Notes: generated by a model from the sequence alone, not told the origin. A stretch of 64,000 nucleotides of DNA from DASUBV01 sp035532295 (GCA_035532295.1 DATKRH010000294.1:1-64000), one strand, 5' to 3'. Numbered from the stretch's first letter, positions 1 to 8,746 are shown. Numbers and translations: made by a program.

Positions 1-417
1 CTGGAGAAGGGCGTCACGCCGATGCGCAGCTTCGTGAGCGAGCCGATGCGCCACGGTCGGCTGTTCCTGGCCGGAGACAGCGCGCACATCGTGCCGCCGA
101 CCGGGGCCAAGGGGCTGAACCTGGCGCTGGCGGACGTGGCGCTGCTGGCCGACGCGCTCGGCAGGCTGCTGCTCGACGGGAGCACCGACCTGGCCGACGC
201 CTACTCCGCCACATGCCTGGAGCGGGTCTGGCGGTGCACGCACTTCTCCTGGTGGATGACGACGATGCTGCACGCGTCGCCGGGCGCCGACGAGATGGAG
301 GCTCAGCTGCAGCTGTCCCAGCTGCGCTACGTCACGAGCTCGCGCGCCGCGGCGACCTCGCTGGCGGAGAACTACACCGGCTATCCGCCGCTGCTGCCCG
401 GGGCCGGCCTGGGCTAG
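1..417 (+). CDS. pobA: 4-hydroxybenzoate 3-monooxygenase (PobA-like), C-terminal part
   Basis: This is the last 138 codons of a gene whose 5' part lies left of the window. The reading frame is open from base 1. It carries the second FAD-binding signature of aromatic flavin hydroxylases (GDSAHIVPPTGAKGLNLA, about codons 27-44) and a following FSWWMT stretch. I recognise both from p-hydroxybenzoate hydroxylase, which converts 4-hydroxybenzoate to protocatechuate with NAD(P)H and O2. The end (YPPLLPGAGLG) suits the family's C-terminus, so only the N-terminal Rossmann and substrate domains are missing. It converges on the pseudouridine synthase gene across a 37-bp gap. A related flavin hydroxylase with another phenolic substrate cannot be excluded without the N-terminal half. 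Confidence 0.85.
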   Translation: MEKGVTPMRSFVSEPMRHGRLFLAGDSAHIVPPTGAKGLNLALADVALLADALGRLLLDGSTDLADAYSATCLERVWRCTHFSWWMTTMLHASPGADEMEAQLQLSQLRYVTSSRAAATSLAENYTGYPPLLPGAGLG

Positions 418-454
418 CCGCCGGCCGCCCCGACCGGCCTACCGCGCCGTGGCC

Positions 455-1390
455 TCAGGACTCGGCGGTCAGGATCTCGAGGGAGCGGGCCAGGTCGGCC
501 GGGTAGCTGCTGGTGAACTCGACCCGGCGGCCGTCGGCCGGGTGGTCGAAACCGAGCCGCATCGCGTGCAGCCACTGGCGGGTCAGGCCGAGCCGGGCGG
601 CGAGCACCGGATCGGCTCCGTAGAGGCGGTCCCCGACACACGGATGCCGGATCGCCGACATGTGCACCCGGATCTGGTGCGTGCGGCCGGTCTCCAGGAT
701 GACCTCGATCAGGCTCGCGGCCCGGAACGCCTCGATCGTGTCGTAATGCGTCACCGATGGCCGCCCGTCGGACACGACGGCGAACCGGCCGTCACCGGCG
801 GGGTGCCGGGCAATGGGCGCGTCGATGGTGCCGCGCAGCGGGTCTGGATGCCCCTGGACCAGCGCGTGATAGCGCTTGTCCACCTCACGGTCGCGGAACG
901 CCTGCTTGAGGCGGCTGTAGGCGCGCTCGCTCTTGGCCACCACCATGAGACCGGTGGTGTTGGCGTCCAGCCGGTGCACGATGCCCTGGCGCTCGGCGGC
1001 GCCCCCGGTCGCGACCGTATGACCGGCGGCCAGCAGGCCCTGCAGGACGGTGGGACCGGTCCAGCCGGGCGTGGGGTGGGCCGCGACGCCCGCGGGCTTG
1101 TCCACCACGATGATGTCGTCGTCTTCATACACGATGGTCATGCCCGGCACGGCTTCCGGCCGCGCCAGCAGCGGCTCGGGCGGCGGCGGCAGCGTCACAT
1201 CCAGCCATTCGCCGGCCGGCACCCGGTCCGACTTGGTCGCGGGCCGCCCGCCCACCAGGACGTCGCCGGCGCCGATCAGCTCGGCGGCGCGCGCCCGGGA
1301 CAGGCCGAACATCCGGGCCAGGGCGGCGTCGAGGCGCTCACCGTCGAGCCCGTCGGGGACCGGCACCCGGCGCTGAGCAGGCCCGGTCAT
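455..1390 (-). CDS. RluA/RluD-family 23S rRNA pseudouridine synthase
   Basis: The 311-residue protein has an N-terminal S4 RNA-binding domain (about residues 15-70, with a SRARAAELI helix). The pseudouridine synthase domain follows, with the catalytic motif HRLDANTTG; Asp142 is the expected nucleophile. KRYHALVQG and the late GRTHQIRVH motif are also present. The family isomerises uridines in 23S rRNA, and RluD homologues act on helix 69. Its start codon overlaps the lspA stop by 4 nt, the usual actinobacterial lspA-rluD arrangement, so the two are probably co-translated. The exact target uridines cannot be told from sequence, so no symbol is given. Confidence 0.93.
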   Translation of the reverse strand: MTGPAQRRVPVPDGLDGERLDAALARMFGLSRARAAELIGAGDVLVGGRPATKSDRVPAGEWLDVTLPPPPEPLLARPEAVPGMTIVYEDDDIIVVDKPAGVAAHPTPGWTGPTVLQGLLAAGHTVATGGAAERQGIVHRLDANTTGLMVVAKSERAYSRLKQAFRDREVDKRYHALVQGHPDPLRGTIDAPIARHPAGDGRFAVVSDGRPSVTHYDTIEAFRAASLIEVILETGRTHQIRVHMSAIRHPCVGDRLYGADPVLAARLGLTRQWLHAMRLGFDHPADGRRVEFTSSYPADLARSLEILTAES

Positions 1391-2166
1391 CCGCCGCCGC
1401 CGGGCGGCGCGCCGGGCTGACGGGCGGCCGGGCTGTCCGCCGAGGCGGCCCGGCCCTGGCTGGAGTGCGAGTCGTCGCCCTCGGCCGGGCCCGCGCCGGG
1501 GCGCGCGTCTCCCTGGGTGGCGTCCCCTCGGCCGGCGTCCCCTCGGCCGGCGTCGCCTCGGCCGCCGTCGGCCGGCGGGGTCCGCAGGCCGTCCAGCCGG
1601 ACGCCCCGCGCGGACAGCAGGACGGCGAGTATGCCGCCGCAGACAATCGCCGAGTCGGCCAGGTTGAATACCGGCCAGTGCGGAACCTCAATCCAGTCCA
1701 CGACATAGCCGCGGAAGAGGCCGGGGTACCGGAAGATGCGGTCGGTCAGGTTCCCGGTCGCGCCGCCGAGCAGCAGGCCGAGGGTGAGGGCCCAGGGGAT
1801 GCTGCGGATTCGCCGCGAGGTCCGCAGGATCACCACGATCACGCTGACGGCGATGAGCGAGAACACCACCGTCATCGAGGTTCCGATGCTGAAGGCGGCG
1901 CCGGGGTTGCGCGAGACCAGCAGCGTCAGGAAGCCGCCGAGCAGCCGCACGGGCGGCCGGTCCGACAGGTTCGCCACCACGGTGACCTTGGAGATGATGT
2001 CGAGCGCGAGCACGGCCACGGCCGTGCCGACGAGGATGCCGACCCGCCGCCGGGTCAGTGCTCTCGCGGGCTCGCCTGAGTCTGCCGGGCGGCCGGGCGG
2101 CCCGTCCCCCGCCGGCGCCGGCGGCCCGGTCAGCGGCGTTCCTCGCGCTGCTTGCATGTCACGCAC
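1387..2166 (-). CDS. lspA: Lipoprotein signal peptidase (signal peptidase II)
   Basis: This is an integral membrane aspartyl protease that removes signal peptides from diacylglyceryl-prolipoproteins. Four hydrophobic segments lie between about residues 42 and 186. The two catalytic aspartates are in the family motifs GNLTDR (Asp142) and FNLADS (Asp171). The 259-residue length is above the usual 160-200 because of a Pro-rich N-terminal stretch of about 38 residues and a hydrophilic C-terminal tail with GDAGR repeats, encoded by a 15-bp tandem repeat. The first ATG overlaps the end of the upstream DksA-type gene by 37 nt; a second ATG three codons in (2157) is equally possible. The stop overlaps the start of the pseudouridine synthase gene. 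Confidence 0.93.
   Translation of the reverse strand: MRDMQAARGTPLTGPPAPAGDGPPGRPADSGEPARALTRRRVGILVGTAVAVLALDIISKVTVVANLSDRPPVRLLGGFLTLLVSRNPGAAFSIGTSMTVVFSLIAVSVIVVILRTSRRIRSIPWALTLGLLLGGATGNLTDRIFRYPGLFRGYVVDWIEVPHWPVFNLADSAIVCGGILAVLLSARGVRLDGLRTPPADGGRGDAGRGDAGRGDATQGDARPGAGPAEGDDSHSSQGRAASADSPAARQPGAPPGGGG
1521..1565 (-). repeat. 15-bp tandem repeat, three copies, in the lspA tail
   Basis: Three consecutive 15-bp units (cgtcccctcggccgg on the plus strand, the third slightly changed) encode the GDAGR-type repeats in the hydrophilic C-terminal tail of LspA. The period is a multiple of three, so copy-number change would keep the frame. Confidence 0.9.
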
Positions 2167-2549
2167 AGGACTGCCCGGGGAAAGGCCTGCAGTCGCGCCT
2201 TCCCGATCGCCTCGCCGCAGGACTCGCAGGTGCCGTAGCTGCCCGCCTCGATCCGCGTGAGCGCGTGCTCGGTCTGGGCTAGCAGCTCGCGGGCGGTGTG
2301 GGCGAGCGCGAGCTCATGCTCCCGCTCGAACGTCTTGGCCCCGGCGTCGGCCTGGTCGTCGCCGGCGTCGCCGGTGGCATCGGTCAGCCTGCTGGCGATG
2401 TCAGACTCGGCCCGCTCGATGTCGGAGCGAAGGTTAGCCGCCTCGGTGGCCAGCTGGCTGGCCACCTTGCCCAGCTCGGCCTCTGTCCAGTGTCGTTCGC
2501 CCTTGCGGACCGGAAGGGCGGCAGCCCCTGAAGCCGCGGCAGCAGTCAT
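2130..2549 (-). CDS. TraR/DksA-family zinc finger protein
   Basis: This is a 139-residue protein starting at the ATG at 2549, which follows a GGGAGGCGGGAA ribosome-binding sequence. An earlier in-frame start at 2738 lacks such a site and would add 63 residues of low-complexity sequence. The body is mostly helical with a coiled-coil character. The C-terminus has a four-cysteine zinc finger of the CESC...CVTC form, as in DksA/TraR. DksA-type proteins insert into the RNA polymerase secondary channel and modulate ppGpp responses. Whether this actinobacterial member does so is inference; it lacks an obvious DxxDxA-type tip. It sits immediately upstream of lspA and overlaps it, and is divergent from ileS. 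Confidence 0.85.
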   Translation of the reverse strand: MTAAAASGAAALPVRKGERHWTEAELGKVASQLATEAANLRSDIERAESDIASRLTDATGDAGDDQADAGAKTFEREHELALAHTARELLAQTEHALTRIEAGSYGTCESCGEAIGKARLQAFPRAVLCVTCKQREERR

Positions 2550-2605
2550 TTCCCGCCTCCCTCGGTGCCCGTAGATGTTGATCTTGAAAGCTGGGCAGTC
2601 ACCGG

Positions 2606-2635
2606 AGGATAAGTGCTGACCGTAGCCGTCCGCAA
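2606..2635 (-). promoter_or_regulatory. Possible sigma-70-type promoter of the dksA-like gene
   Basis: On the minus strand, TTGCGG (2635-2630) is followed after 18 nt by TATCCT (2611-2606), about 57 nt before the ATG at 2549. The match to TTGACA/TATAAT is only moderate and rests on inspection. It lies in the 374-bp intergenic region shared with the divergent ileS leader. Confidence 0.28.
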
Positions 2636-2723
2636 ACATACCTGCCGCCGGCATCGGGGCAAACATGACCGACAGCCCGCGGCGGGCTGGCGATGGCGCC
2701 GGGACGGCCCGAATCTCCCGCTC

Positions 2724-2921
2724 GCGGCCAGTGCTCATCAGCTATCCTGAATGCCTGCACGGCGCTGACGGGGACAGCTGCCGCTGGCCGGGCGTCAGGA
2801 CCGGCCAGGGGCCGGTGCGAGCCCGGTGACCTGCGCGGCAGGCCCAGCTCACCAGCTCATTCAGCTCACCTTGGACGGACCTGGGTTACCGCGAGCGCGG
2901 CGACCCGCTGGAGGCCGTAGC
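2724..2921 (+). promoter_or_regulatory. Candidate translational T-box leader of ileS
   Basis: The 374-bp gap before ileS contains no convincing gene, but it has several RNA elements expected of an actinobacterial isoleucyl T-box. A stem GCCaGTGC/GCACGGC (2727-2734 with 2757-2763) encloses an ATC codon (2744-2746). A GC-rich hairpin lies near 2807-2835. TGGGTTACCGCG (2882-2893) resembles the conserved TGGNACCGCG but carries two extra bases, and sits in a hairpin about 17 nt before the GGAGG (2910-2914) of ileS. ileS T-boxes that control translation initiation are known from actinobacteria. The deviation in the T-box core keeps the call uncertain, and TATCCT at 2743-2748 could instead be a -10 element. 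Confidence 0.42.
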
Positions 2922-2923
2922 TC

Positions 2924-5900
2924 ATGCCGCGCCACGACTCTGCCGTCGGCAGCGCTGCCCCCGACGGGACCGCCGCCAGGGCCGCCGTCTTCGCTGAATT
3001 GCCGGGCAACGTGGACCTGCCCGCGATCGAGTACGAGATCCTGCGCCGCTGGCGGGACACTGGCGTCTTCCAGCGGTCCCTGGACCAGACCGCCGGCGGC
3101 GAGCCCTGGATCTTCTACGAGGGGCCGCCGACCGCGAACGGCATGCCGGGGGTTCATCACATCGAGGCCCGGGTGTTCAAGGACGCGTTCCCGCGCTTCA
3201 AGACCATGCAGGGCTACCACGTCCCGCGCCGGGCCGGCTGGGACTGCCATGGCCTGCCAGTCGAGGTGGCCGTCGAGCGGGAGCTCGGGCTGACCGCCAA
3301 GAAGGACATCGAGGCCTACGGCATCGCCGAGTTCAACGCGCGCTGCCGCGAGTCGGTTGTCCGGCATGTCGAAGCTTTTGCCGAGATGACTGAGCGAATG
3401 GGCTACTGGACTGACCTGTCCACCGCCTACTGGACGATGGACCCCGCCTACATCGAGTCGGTGTGGTGGTCGCTCCAGCAGATCTTCGGCCAGGGCCTGC
3501 TGGTGCGAGACCACCGGATCAGCCCGTACTGCCCGCGCTGCGGGACGCCGCTGTCCGACCACGAGATGGGCCAGCCCGACGTGTACCGGACGATCATCGA
3601 TCCGGCGGTCACTGTCCGGCTCCCGCTGCGCACGCTGCCGCCGGGCGCCAGCCCGGAGCTGAACGGCGCCGACCTGCTGGTGTGGACGACTACCCCATGG
3701 ACGCTCGTTTCGAATGTGGCGGTCGCGGTCCACCCCGACGAGATCTATGCCGTGGCGCGCAGGTCGGGCCACGGAGACCGCGCCGTGGTCGCGGACGCAC
3801 TGTTCGCGCGCGTGCTCGGCGAGGGGTGGCACGTCGTCGAGCGGCTGCGCGGCGCCGATCTGGCCGGGGCCACCTACGACCCGCCGTTCGCGCTGATCGA
3901 GATTCCCCGCGCACACCGGGTCGTAACGGCGTCGTTCGTTACTGCCGAGGATGGGACCGGGCTGGTGCACATCGCGCCCGCCTTCGGCGCCGACGATCTG
4001 GCGGCTGGCCGGGAGTTCGGCCTGCCGGTGGTGAACCCGATCCTGCCGGACGGCAGGTTCGAGGAGCACATCCCGCTGGTGGGCGGGCTGTTCTTCCGGG
4101 ACGCCAACTCCCGGCTGATCAGCGACCTGGCCGACCGGGACCTGCTGCTGCGCTCGCAGCGCTACGAGCACAGCTACCCGCACTGCTGGCGGTGCGGGAC
4201 TGCCCTGCTCTATTACGCCGTGCCGTCCTGGTTCATCCGCACCACGGCGGTCAAGGACAAACTGCTGGCCCAGAACGAGCAGACCAACTGGCAGCCGCCG
4301 ACGATCAGGGACGGCCGGTACGGCGAGTGGCTGCGCAACAACGTGGACTGGGCGCTGTCGCGCACCCGCTACTGGGGCACTCCGCTGCCGGTGTGGATCT
4401 GCCCGGCGGACCATGCCACCTGCGTCGGCTCCCTGGCCGAGCTCTCCGGGCTGGCCGGCCGCGACCTGAGCGCGCTCGACCCGCACCGGCCCTACGTCGA
4501 CGCCGTCGTGATCGGCTGCCCGCAATGCGGCGCGCAGGCCCGCCGGGTACCCGAGGTGATCGATGTCTGGTACGACTCCGGCTCGATGCCGTTTGCGCAG
4601 TTTGGCGCCCCGTGGCGGAATGAGCGGGAGTTCGCCCGGTCTTACCCGGCGCAGTTCATCTGCGAGGCGATCGATCAGACGCGCGGCTGGTTCTACTCCC
4701 TCATGGCCGTCGGCACGCTCGCGCTCGGCCGGTCCGCCTACGAGAACGTGGTCTGCCTGGGCCTCATCGCCGACGACCGCGGCCGGAAGATGAGCAAGCA
4801 CCTCGGCAACGTGCTGGAGCCGCTACCGCTGATGGATGCTCATGGCGCTGACGCGGTCCGCTGGTTCTTCGCCGCCGCCGGCTCGCCGTGGGCGACCAGG
4901 AAGATCGGCCACGGCGCGCTCGCGGAGATCGTGCGCAAGGTGCTGCTGACCTATTGGAACATCGCGTCGTTCCTGATCCGCTACGCCAACGCGGCCGCGG
5001 CGATGGGACACGCCTGGTCCCCCGGCCAGGTGGCGGCGGCCCCGCCCGTGGCCGCCCGGCCGGTGCTGGACCGGTGGCTGGTCAGCGAACTGCACACGCT
5101 GATCCGGGACACGACTGCCGCGCTGGAGGAGTTCGATTCCGCGGCCGCCGGGCGCCGGATGGCCACCTTCATCGATGATCTGTCGAACTGGTACGTGCGC
5201 CGATCGCGGCGGCGATTCTGGGATGGCCCGTCGACGCCGGACGGCACCGCCGCCTTCGCGACGCTTTATACCTGCCTGGAGACGCTGACCAGGCTGATGG
5301 CGCCGATCACGCCGTTCGTCACCGACTATGTGTGGGGCGTCCTGCGCGCCGGGGAGCCGCCGGACTCCGTGCACCTGGCGTCGTGGCCGACGGCGGAGAC
5401 CAGCCTCATCGACGACGACCTCGCCTGCCAGATGGCCCTGGTCCGACGGCTGGTCGAGCTCGGCAGGTCGGCCCGGGCAGGAGCCGTGCTGCGGGTGCGC
5501 CAGCCGCTGGCCCGCGCGCTCGTGGGAGCAGCCGGATTCGCCGGCCTCCCGGACGACCTGCGCGCCCAGGTGTCGGACGAGCTCAACGTCCGAGTGCTGG
5601 AGCCGCTGGAGGCCGCGGCCGGCGAGCTCGTCAGCCACGCGGTCAGGCCCAGCTTCCGCGCCCTCGGCCGACGGTTCGGCACCAGCACCCCGGCCGTCGC
5701 CGCCGCGATTGAGGCGGCGGACCCGGCGGACCTGGCCGCGCGGCTGCGGACGGCCGGGTCGGCGCAGATCGAGGTGGACGGAGTCCTCGTCAGCCTTACT
5801 CCGGATGAGGTCATCGTCACGCAGGCGCCGCTGGCCGGATGGGCCGTGGCCACCGAGGCCGGCGAGACCATCGCGCTGGAGGTCACGATCACGCCCGAGT

Positions 5901-6181
5901 TGCGCCGCGAAGGTCATGCGCGCGAGGCGATCCGGCTGATCCAGGATGCCCGCAAGGCCGACGGGCTGGAGGTGACCGACCGGATCTGGCTGCGCTGGGC
6001 TACTGCCGACCCGGAACTGGCGGCGGCCCTCACCGAGCATGGCGAGACGATCAGTGCCGAGGTGCTGGCCACCGACTACGGGCCGGCGAGCGACGCGGCG
6101 GGGACCGACGGTCAGCAGCACACCGATACCGGTCTCGGACTGACGTTCTGGATCCGGAGGCCCGCGGCGCCGGGCGCTTAG
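2924..6181 (+). CDS. ileS: Isoleucyl-tRNA synthetase
   Basis: This 1085-residue class I aminoacyl-tRNA synthetase charges tRNA-Ile. The signature loop at about residues 67-80 (GPPTANGMPGVHHIEAR) carries HHI in place of HIGH. The KMSKH loop is at residues 622-626. The CP1 editing domain lies between them. Cysteine pairs (CPRCG, CWRCG, CPQCG) suggest zinc-binding knuckles. The HHI form and length point to the eukaryotic-like IleRS2 class, the class usually linked with mupirocin tolerance; that link is family knowledge, not shown here. The start has GGAGG nine bases upstream. It is transcribed away from the dcw/ylm genes and probably has its own leader. Confidence 0.97.
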   Translation: MPRHDSAVGSAAPDGTAARAAVFAELPGNVDLPAIEYEILRRWRDTGVFQRSLDQTAGGEPWIFYEGPPTANGMPGVHHIEARVFKDAFPRFKTMQGYHVPRRAGWDCHGLPVEVAVERELGLTAKKDIEAYGIAEFNARCRESVVRHVEAFAEMTERMGYWTDLSTAYWTMDPAYIESVWWSLQQIFGQGLLVRDHRISPYCPRCGTPLSDHEMGQPDVYRTIIDPAVTVRLPLRTLPPGASPELNGADLLVWTTTPWTLVSNVAVAVHPDEIYAVARRSGHGDRAVVADALFARVLGEGWHVVERLRGADLAGATYDPPFALIEIPRAHRVVTASFVTAEDGTGLVHIAPAFGADDLAAGREFGLPVVNPILPDGRFEEHIPLVGGLFFRDANSRLISDLADRDLLLRSQRYEHSYPHCWRCGTALLYYAVPSWFIRTTAVKDKLLAQNEQTNWQPPTIRDGRYGEWLRNNVDWALSRTRYWGTPLPVWICPADHATCVGSLAELSGLAGRDLSALDPHRPYVDAVVIGCPQCGAQARRVPEVIDVWYDSGSMPFAQFGAPWRNEREFARSYPAQFICEAIDQTRGWFYSLMAVGTLALGRSAYENVVCLGLIADDRGRKMSKHLGNVLEPLPLMDAHGADAVRWFFAAAGSPWATRKIGHGALAEIVRKVLLTYWNIASFLIRYANAAAAMGHAWSPGQVAAAPPVAARPVLDRWLVSELHTLIRDTTAALEEFDSAAAGRRMATFIDDLSNWYVRRSRRRFWDGPSTPDGTAAFATLYTCLETLTRLMAPITPFVTDYVWGVLRAGEPPDSVHLASWPTAETSLIDDDLACQMALVRRLVELGRSARAGAVLRVRQPLARALVGAAGFAGLPDDLRAQVSDELNVRVLEPLEAAAGELVSHAVRPSFRALGRRFGTSTPAVAAAIEAADPADLAARLRTAGSAQIEVDGVLVSLTPDEVIVTQAPLAGWAVATEAGETIALEVTITPELRREGHAREAIRLIQDARKADGLEVTDRIWLRWATADPELAAALTEHGETISAEVLATDYGPASDAAGTDGQQHTDTGLGLTFWIRRPAAPGA

Positions 6182-6205
6182 CCGGAGGCGGCCGCCCGGC
6201 TGGGG

Positions 6206-7426
6206 CTACTTCTCCGGGCGGCACGCCTTACAGGGCACGCAGCCGGATGCCTCGGCCGCCTGCCTGGCCATGACCTGCAGGTCCTCCGTACCGAGGAACC
6301 GGATGAGGATGCAGCCCGGCAGGTGATACCGGCCGATCCCCGGCACCACCGTCACCTGCTCTTCCTCCGCTTCCTCCGCTCCCTCCGCTTCCTGGTCGTC
6401 GGCCGCTTCCTCGTCGTCGGCCGTCATGGGCTGGGCCGACGGGCTATCGCCGTCGCTGGCGGGGGCGGGGGCGGCGGGAGTAGCTGGGGCGGCGGGAATG
6501 GCGGGAGTGGCGGGCATGGCCGACTCGGCGGTCGCCGCAGCGCTGGGGGCGGGCGTCGGAGCCGGCTGAGCCGGGATGGAGCCCGCGCTGACGGCGTCGG
6601 CGGCAACGGCGGGCTTGGCCAGTTCGGGCTCCGCTGCCGAGACCGGCTTGGCTGGCGGTGACGGCGACCGGACTGGCGCCGGTCCCGGTAGGAGCGGGCC
6701 GGACTCCCGCGGGCCGGACTCCCGCGGGCCGGACTCCCGCCTGCCGACGCTGCCAGTCACGCTGGCCTGCGCCGACGATCGCCCGGCGCGCCGCAGAAGC
6801 TCGTCAACGCTGGGCGGACCGTCCGGACGCGAGGCCGACGGCGGATCCGACTGAGCCGAGATATCGGCCGCTGGCGCGCTCGGCTTGAGCGCACCGGCGG
6901 CCGACGCCTGGGCAGTGCGGGCACCGGGCGTCACGGTCTGCGGAGGCAAAACCGACGCCGCGGCGGCCGACTGGACTGATTCTGGCGCTGCCGTGCGACT
7001 GCTGGGCTCAGGCTCCACGGCGGGCCTGCGCATCCAGAGTTCAGCAGGGGCGGACCGGACTGGCGGTTCCGGCCGGACACCGGTCCGCCGCCGTTCCCCC
7101 GTGACTCGTTCGCCGACGCCTCGTTCATCCGCCAACTGCGGAGCATCCAGCGTCCCGCCGACGACGAGGCCTACGGGCAGCGGACTCTCAGACGGTTCCT
7201 CGGCCTCCGTGAGCGCGCCGGCCGCAGGCTCCTCCTGGCCCTGCGCCGACGATCCCCCCAGTATCTCTTCGCGCCAGACGACTACGCCGATGATCAGCAT
7301 CACCAAGCCGAGCGCCGCGACACCGATGGCCAGGTCTACCACCAGCAGGCTGCCCGACACCACGCCCGCCACCAGCAGCCCGGCCGCCGCGACGACGACC
7401 GACAGGACGACTCTGAACAGGATCAC
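6206..7426 (-). CDS. Membrane protein with Ala/Pro-rich linker and C-terminal Ada-like zinc motif
   Basis: This 406-residue protein starts at a GTG (7426) with a weak GGAG upstream. Two membrane segments (about residues 5-25 and 29-51) are followed by roughly 300 residues rich in Ala, Pro, Ser and Glu, including three RESGP repeats encoded by a 15-bp tandem repeat. The C-terminal 44 residues are conserved-looking: His368, Cys372, Cys396, Cys399 and Cys402 in the pattern YHxxGC...A..SGCVPCKACRP. This resembles the small zinc-binding module seen in Ada-type and thermonuclease-associated domains. The orientation would place it in the cytoplasm if the two helices form a hairpin. It lies next to divIVA and may belong to polar growth or division, but its function is unknown. 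Confidence 0.75.
   Translation of the reverse strand: MILFRVVLSVVVAAAGLLVAGVVSGSLLVVDLAIGVAALGLVMLIIGVVVWREEILGGSSAQGQEEPAAGALTEAEEPSESPLPVGLVVGGTLDAPQLADERGVGERVTGERRRTGVRPEPPVRSAPAELWMRRPAVEPEPSSRTAAPESVQSAAAASVLPPQTVTPGARTAQASAAGALKPSAPAADISAQSDPPSASRPDGPPSVDELLRRAGRSSAQASVTGSVGRRESGPRESGPRESGPLLPGPAPVRSPSPPAKPVSAAEPELAKPAVAADAVSAGSIPAQPAPTPAPSAAATAESAMPATPAIPAAPATPAAPAPASDGDSPSAQPMTADDEEAADDQEAEGAEEAEEEQVTVVPGIGRYHLPGCILIRFLGTEDLQVMARQAAEASGCVPCKACRPEK
6696..6740 (-). repeat. 15-bp tandem repeat, three perfect copies
   Basis: Three identical units gggccggactcccgc (plus strand) encode three consecutive RESGP units in the disordered linker of the membrane protein at 6206-7426. Confidence 0.95.
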
Positions 7427-7492
7427 CGACAGGCTCCACTGGCTAGCGACGCCCGCAACCCACCCGCGGAACTAGCGACGGTTGTGCTGACC

Positions 7493-8344
7493 CTAGCGAC
7501 GGTCGTGCTGGCCGGTGTCGGACGGGTGAAAGCCAGATCCGTTGTGAGCCACCGGCTCGGGAACCCCCGCGTAGGATCCGGCCACGGACGGCTGGCCGCC
7601 ATTGCGGACGTCCATGCGGCCGACTCCGGCGGGCACGCCCGACTGCGGGCTGCTCGATATCGCCGGGAAGACGCCGCTGTCCGCGGCACCGGCCTCCAGG
7701 TCGCGCAACTGGCCTTCCAGGTAAGCCTTGAGCCTGCTGCGGTACTCGCGCTCGAAGGCGCGCAGGTCGTCGACCCGGCGCTCAAGCTCCTCGCGCGACT
7801 GCACGAGCGAGCCCATGGCCTGGCGGTGACGCTCCTGGGCATCACGCTCCAGGCTCTCGGCGCGGGCTCTGGCGTCGCTGGTGATCTGCTCAGACTGGCG
7901 GCGGGCCTTGGTGAGGATGTCGTCAGCCTCACGGCGCGCCCGGCCGAGCGTCTCGTCGGCCTCCCGCCTGGCGTCAGCGATCGCCTGGTCGGCGGTCTGC
8001 TGCGCGAGGGCAAGGACGCGGGCCGCCGTGTCCATGTTGTCCTCGACCGGCTTCATCATCACCGGCTCGGGACGGCGCTCAGGCTCACGCCGCGGCGGTT
8101 CCGCGCCCATCAACTCGGGCACAGACTCGATGTGAGGGGCGTTGAGGGCCGCCGGGACCGGGGCCTTCCCGCCGCGCAGGACCTCGGCCAGCTTGGCCCG
8201 GAGCTCTTCGTTGTCCTGGATCAGCCGGTCGAGTTCCGCCTCTACCTCGTCGAGGAAGGCATCGACTTCCTCTTCGTCGTAGCCGGGCCTGAGCCTGGTC
8301 GTGCTGAACTGCTTGTTCCGCACATCCGCGGGCGTCAGTGGCAT
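7493..8344 (-). CDS. divIVA: DivIVA/Wag31 polar growth protein
   Basis: The N-terminus (MPLTPADVRNKQFSTTRLR, then GYDEEEVDAFLDEVE) is the diagnostic DivIVA membrane-binding and dimerisation domain. A long predicted coiled coil (about residues 95-210) follows, rich in Ala, Arg and Glu heptads, and then a Gly/Ser-rich tail. In actinobacteria this protein marks negatively curved membrane at poles or hyphal tips and recruits the elongation machinery. The 283 residues are in the normal range. The start is preceded by AAGGAGACGAG. It is in the minus-strand ylm group (ftsZ-yggS-sepF-yggT-divIVA), which fits its role in growth and septation. Confidence 0.97.
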   Translation of the reverse strand: MPLTPADVRNKQFSTTRLRPGYDEEEVDAFLDEVEAELDRLIQDNEELRAKLAEVLRGGKAPVPAALNAPHIESVPELMGAEPPRREPERRPEPVMMKPVEDNMDTAARVLALAQQTADQAIADARREADETLGRARREADDILTKARRQSEQITSDARARAESLERDAQERHRQAMGSLVQSREELERRVDDLRAFEREYRSRLKAYLEGQLRDLEAGAADSGVFPAISSSPQSGVPAGVGRMDVRNGGQPSVAGSYAGVPEPVAHNGSGFHPSDTGQHDRR

Positions 8345-8388
8345 CTCGTCTCCTTGGAGCGTGGTCCCCTATGGACGCTACATCACTT

Positions 8389-8670
8389 CTATTGCTGCAC
8401 TACCTGCCAGAGCACGAGCACCACCAGGAACAGCAGCATGAAGCTGAGGTCAAGAGCCACAGTACCGAGCCGGAGGGTGGGAATGTAGCGCCTTAGCAAT
8501 CTCAGTGGCGGATCGGTCGCCGAGTAGATCCCCTCGGCGATGACCAGGACGACCCCCCGGGGGTGCCAGTCTCGCGCGTATGCCTGCACCCAGCTGAGGA
8601 TCAGCCTGCCGATGAGCAGCAGCAGATACACCGAGAGTACGTAGAACAGCACCAGCTTGACTATGCTCAC
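8389..8670 (-). CDS. YggT-family membrane protein
   Basis: The 93-residue protein has two hydrophobic segments (about residues 3-28 and 67-92) around a polar middle with a DPPLRLLRRYIP motif typical of YggT/YlmG. The start is a GTG. Its role is not settled in bacteria; chloroplast homologues affect nucleoid or division-site arrangement. Its place between sepF and divIVA is conserved in Gram-positive ylm clusters and supports a membrane-linked division or growth function. Confidence 0.92.
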   Translation of the reverse strand: MSIVKLVLFYVLSVYLLLLIGRLILSWVQAYARDWHPRGVVLVIAEGIYSATDPPLRLLRRYIPTLRLGTVALDLSFMLLFLVVLVLWQVVQQ

Positions 8671-8746
8671 GTCCCTGCCCTGCTCGCCACGGTAGTCCGG
8701 CTGCTCGCCGGCCCCGGCAGCGTCTCGTCTGCCAGATGGCCGACCG

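Noticed and set aside
2130..2738. Longer form of the DksA-like protein starting at 2738
   Set aside because: The extra 63 residues have no family similarity, and the ATG at 2549 has a far better ribosome site.
2861..4801. Long open frame (646 codons) antisense to ileS
   Set aside because: It lies wholly opposite a well-supported synthetase gene. Its composition (Arg, Ala, Gly, Pro) is what high-GC third positions give on the other strand, and no domain is visible.
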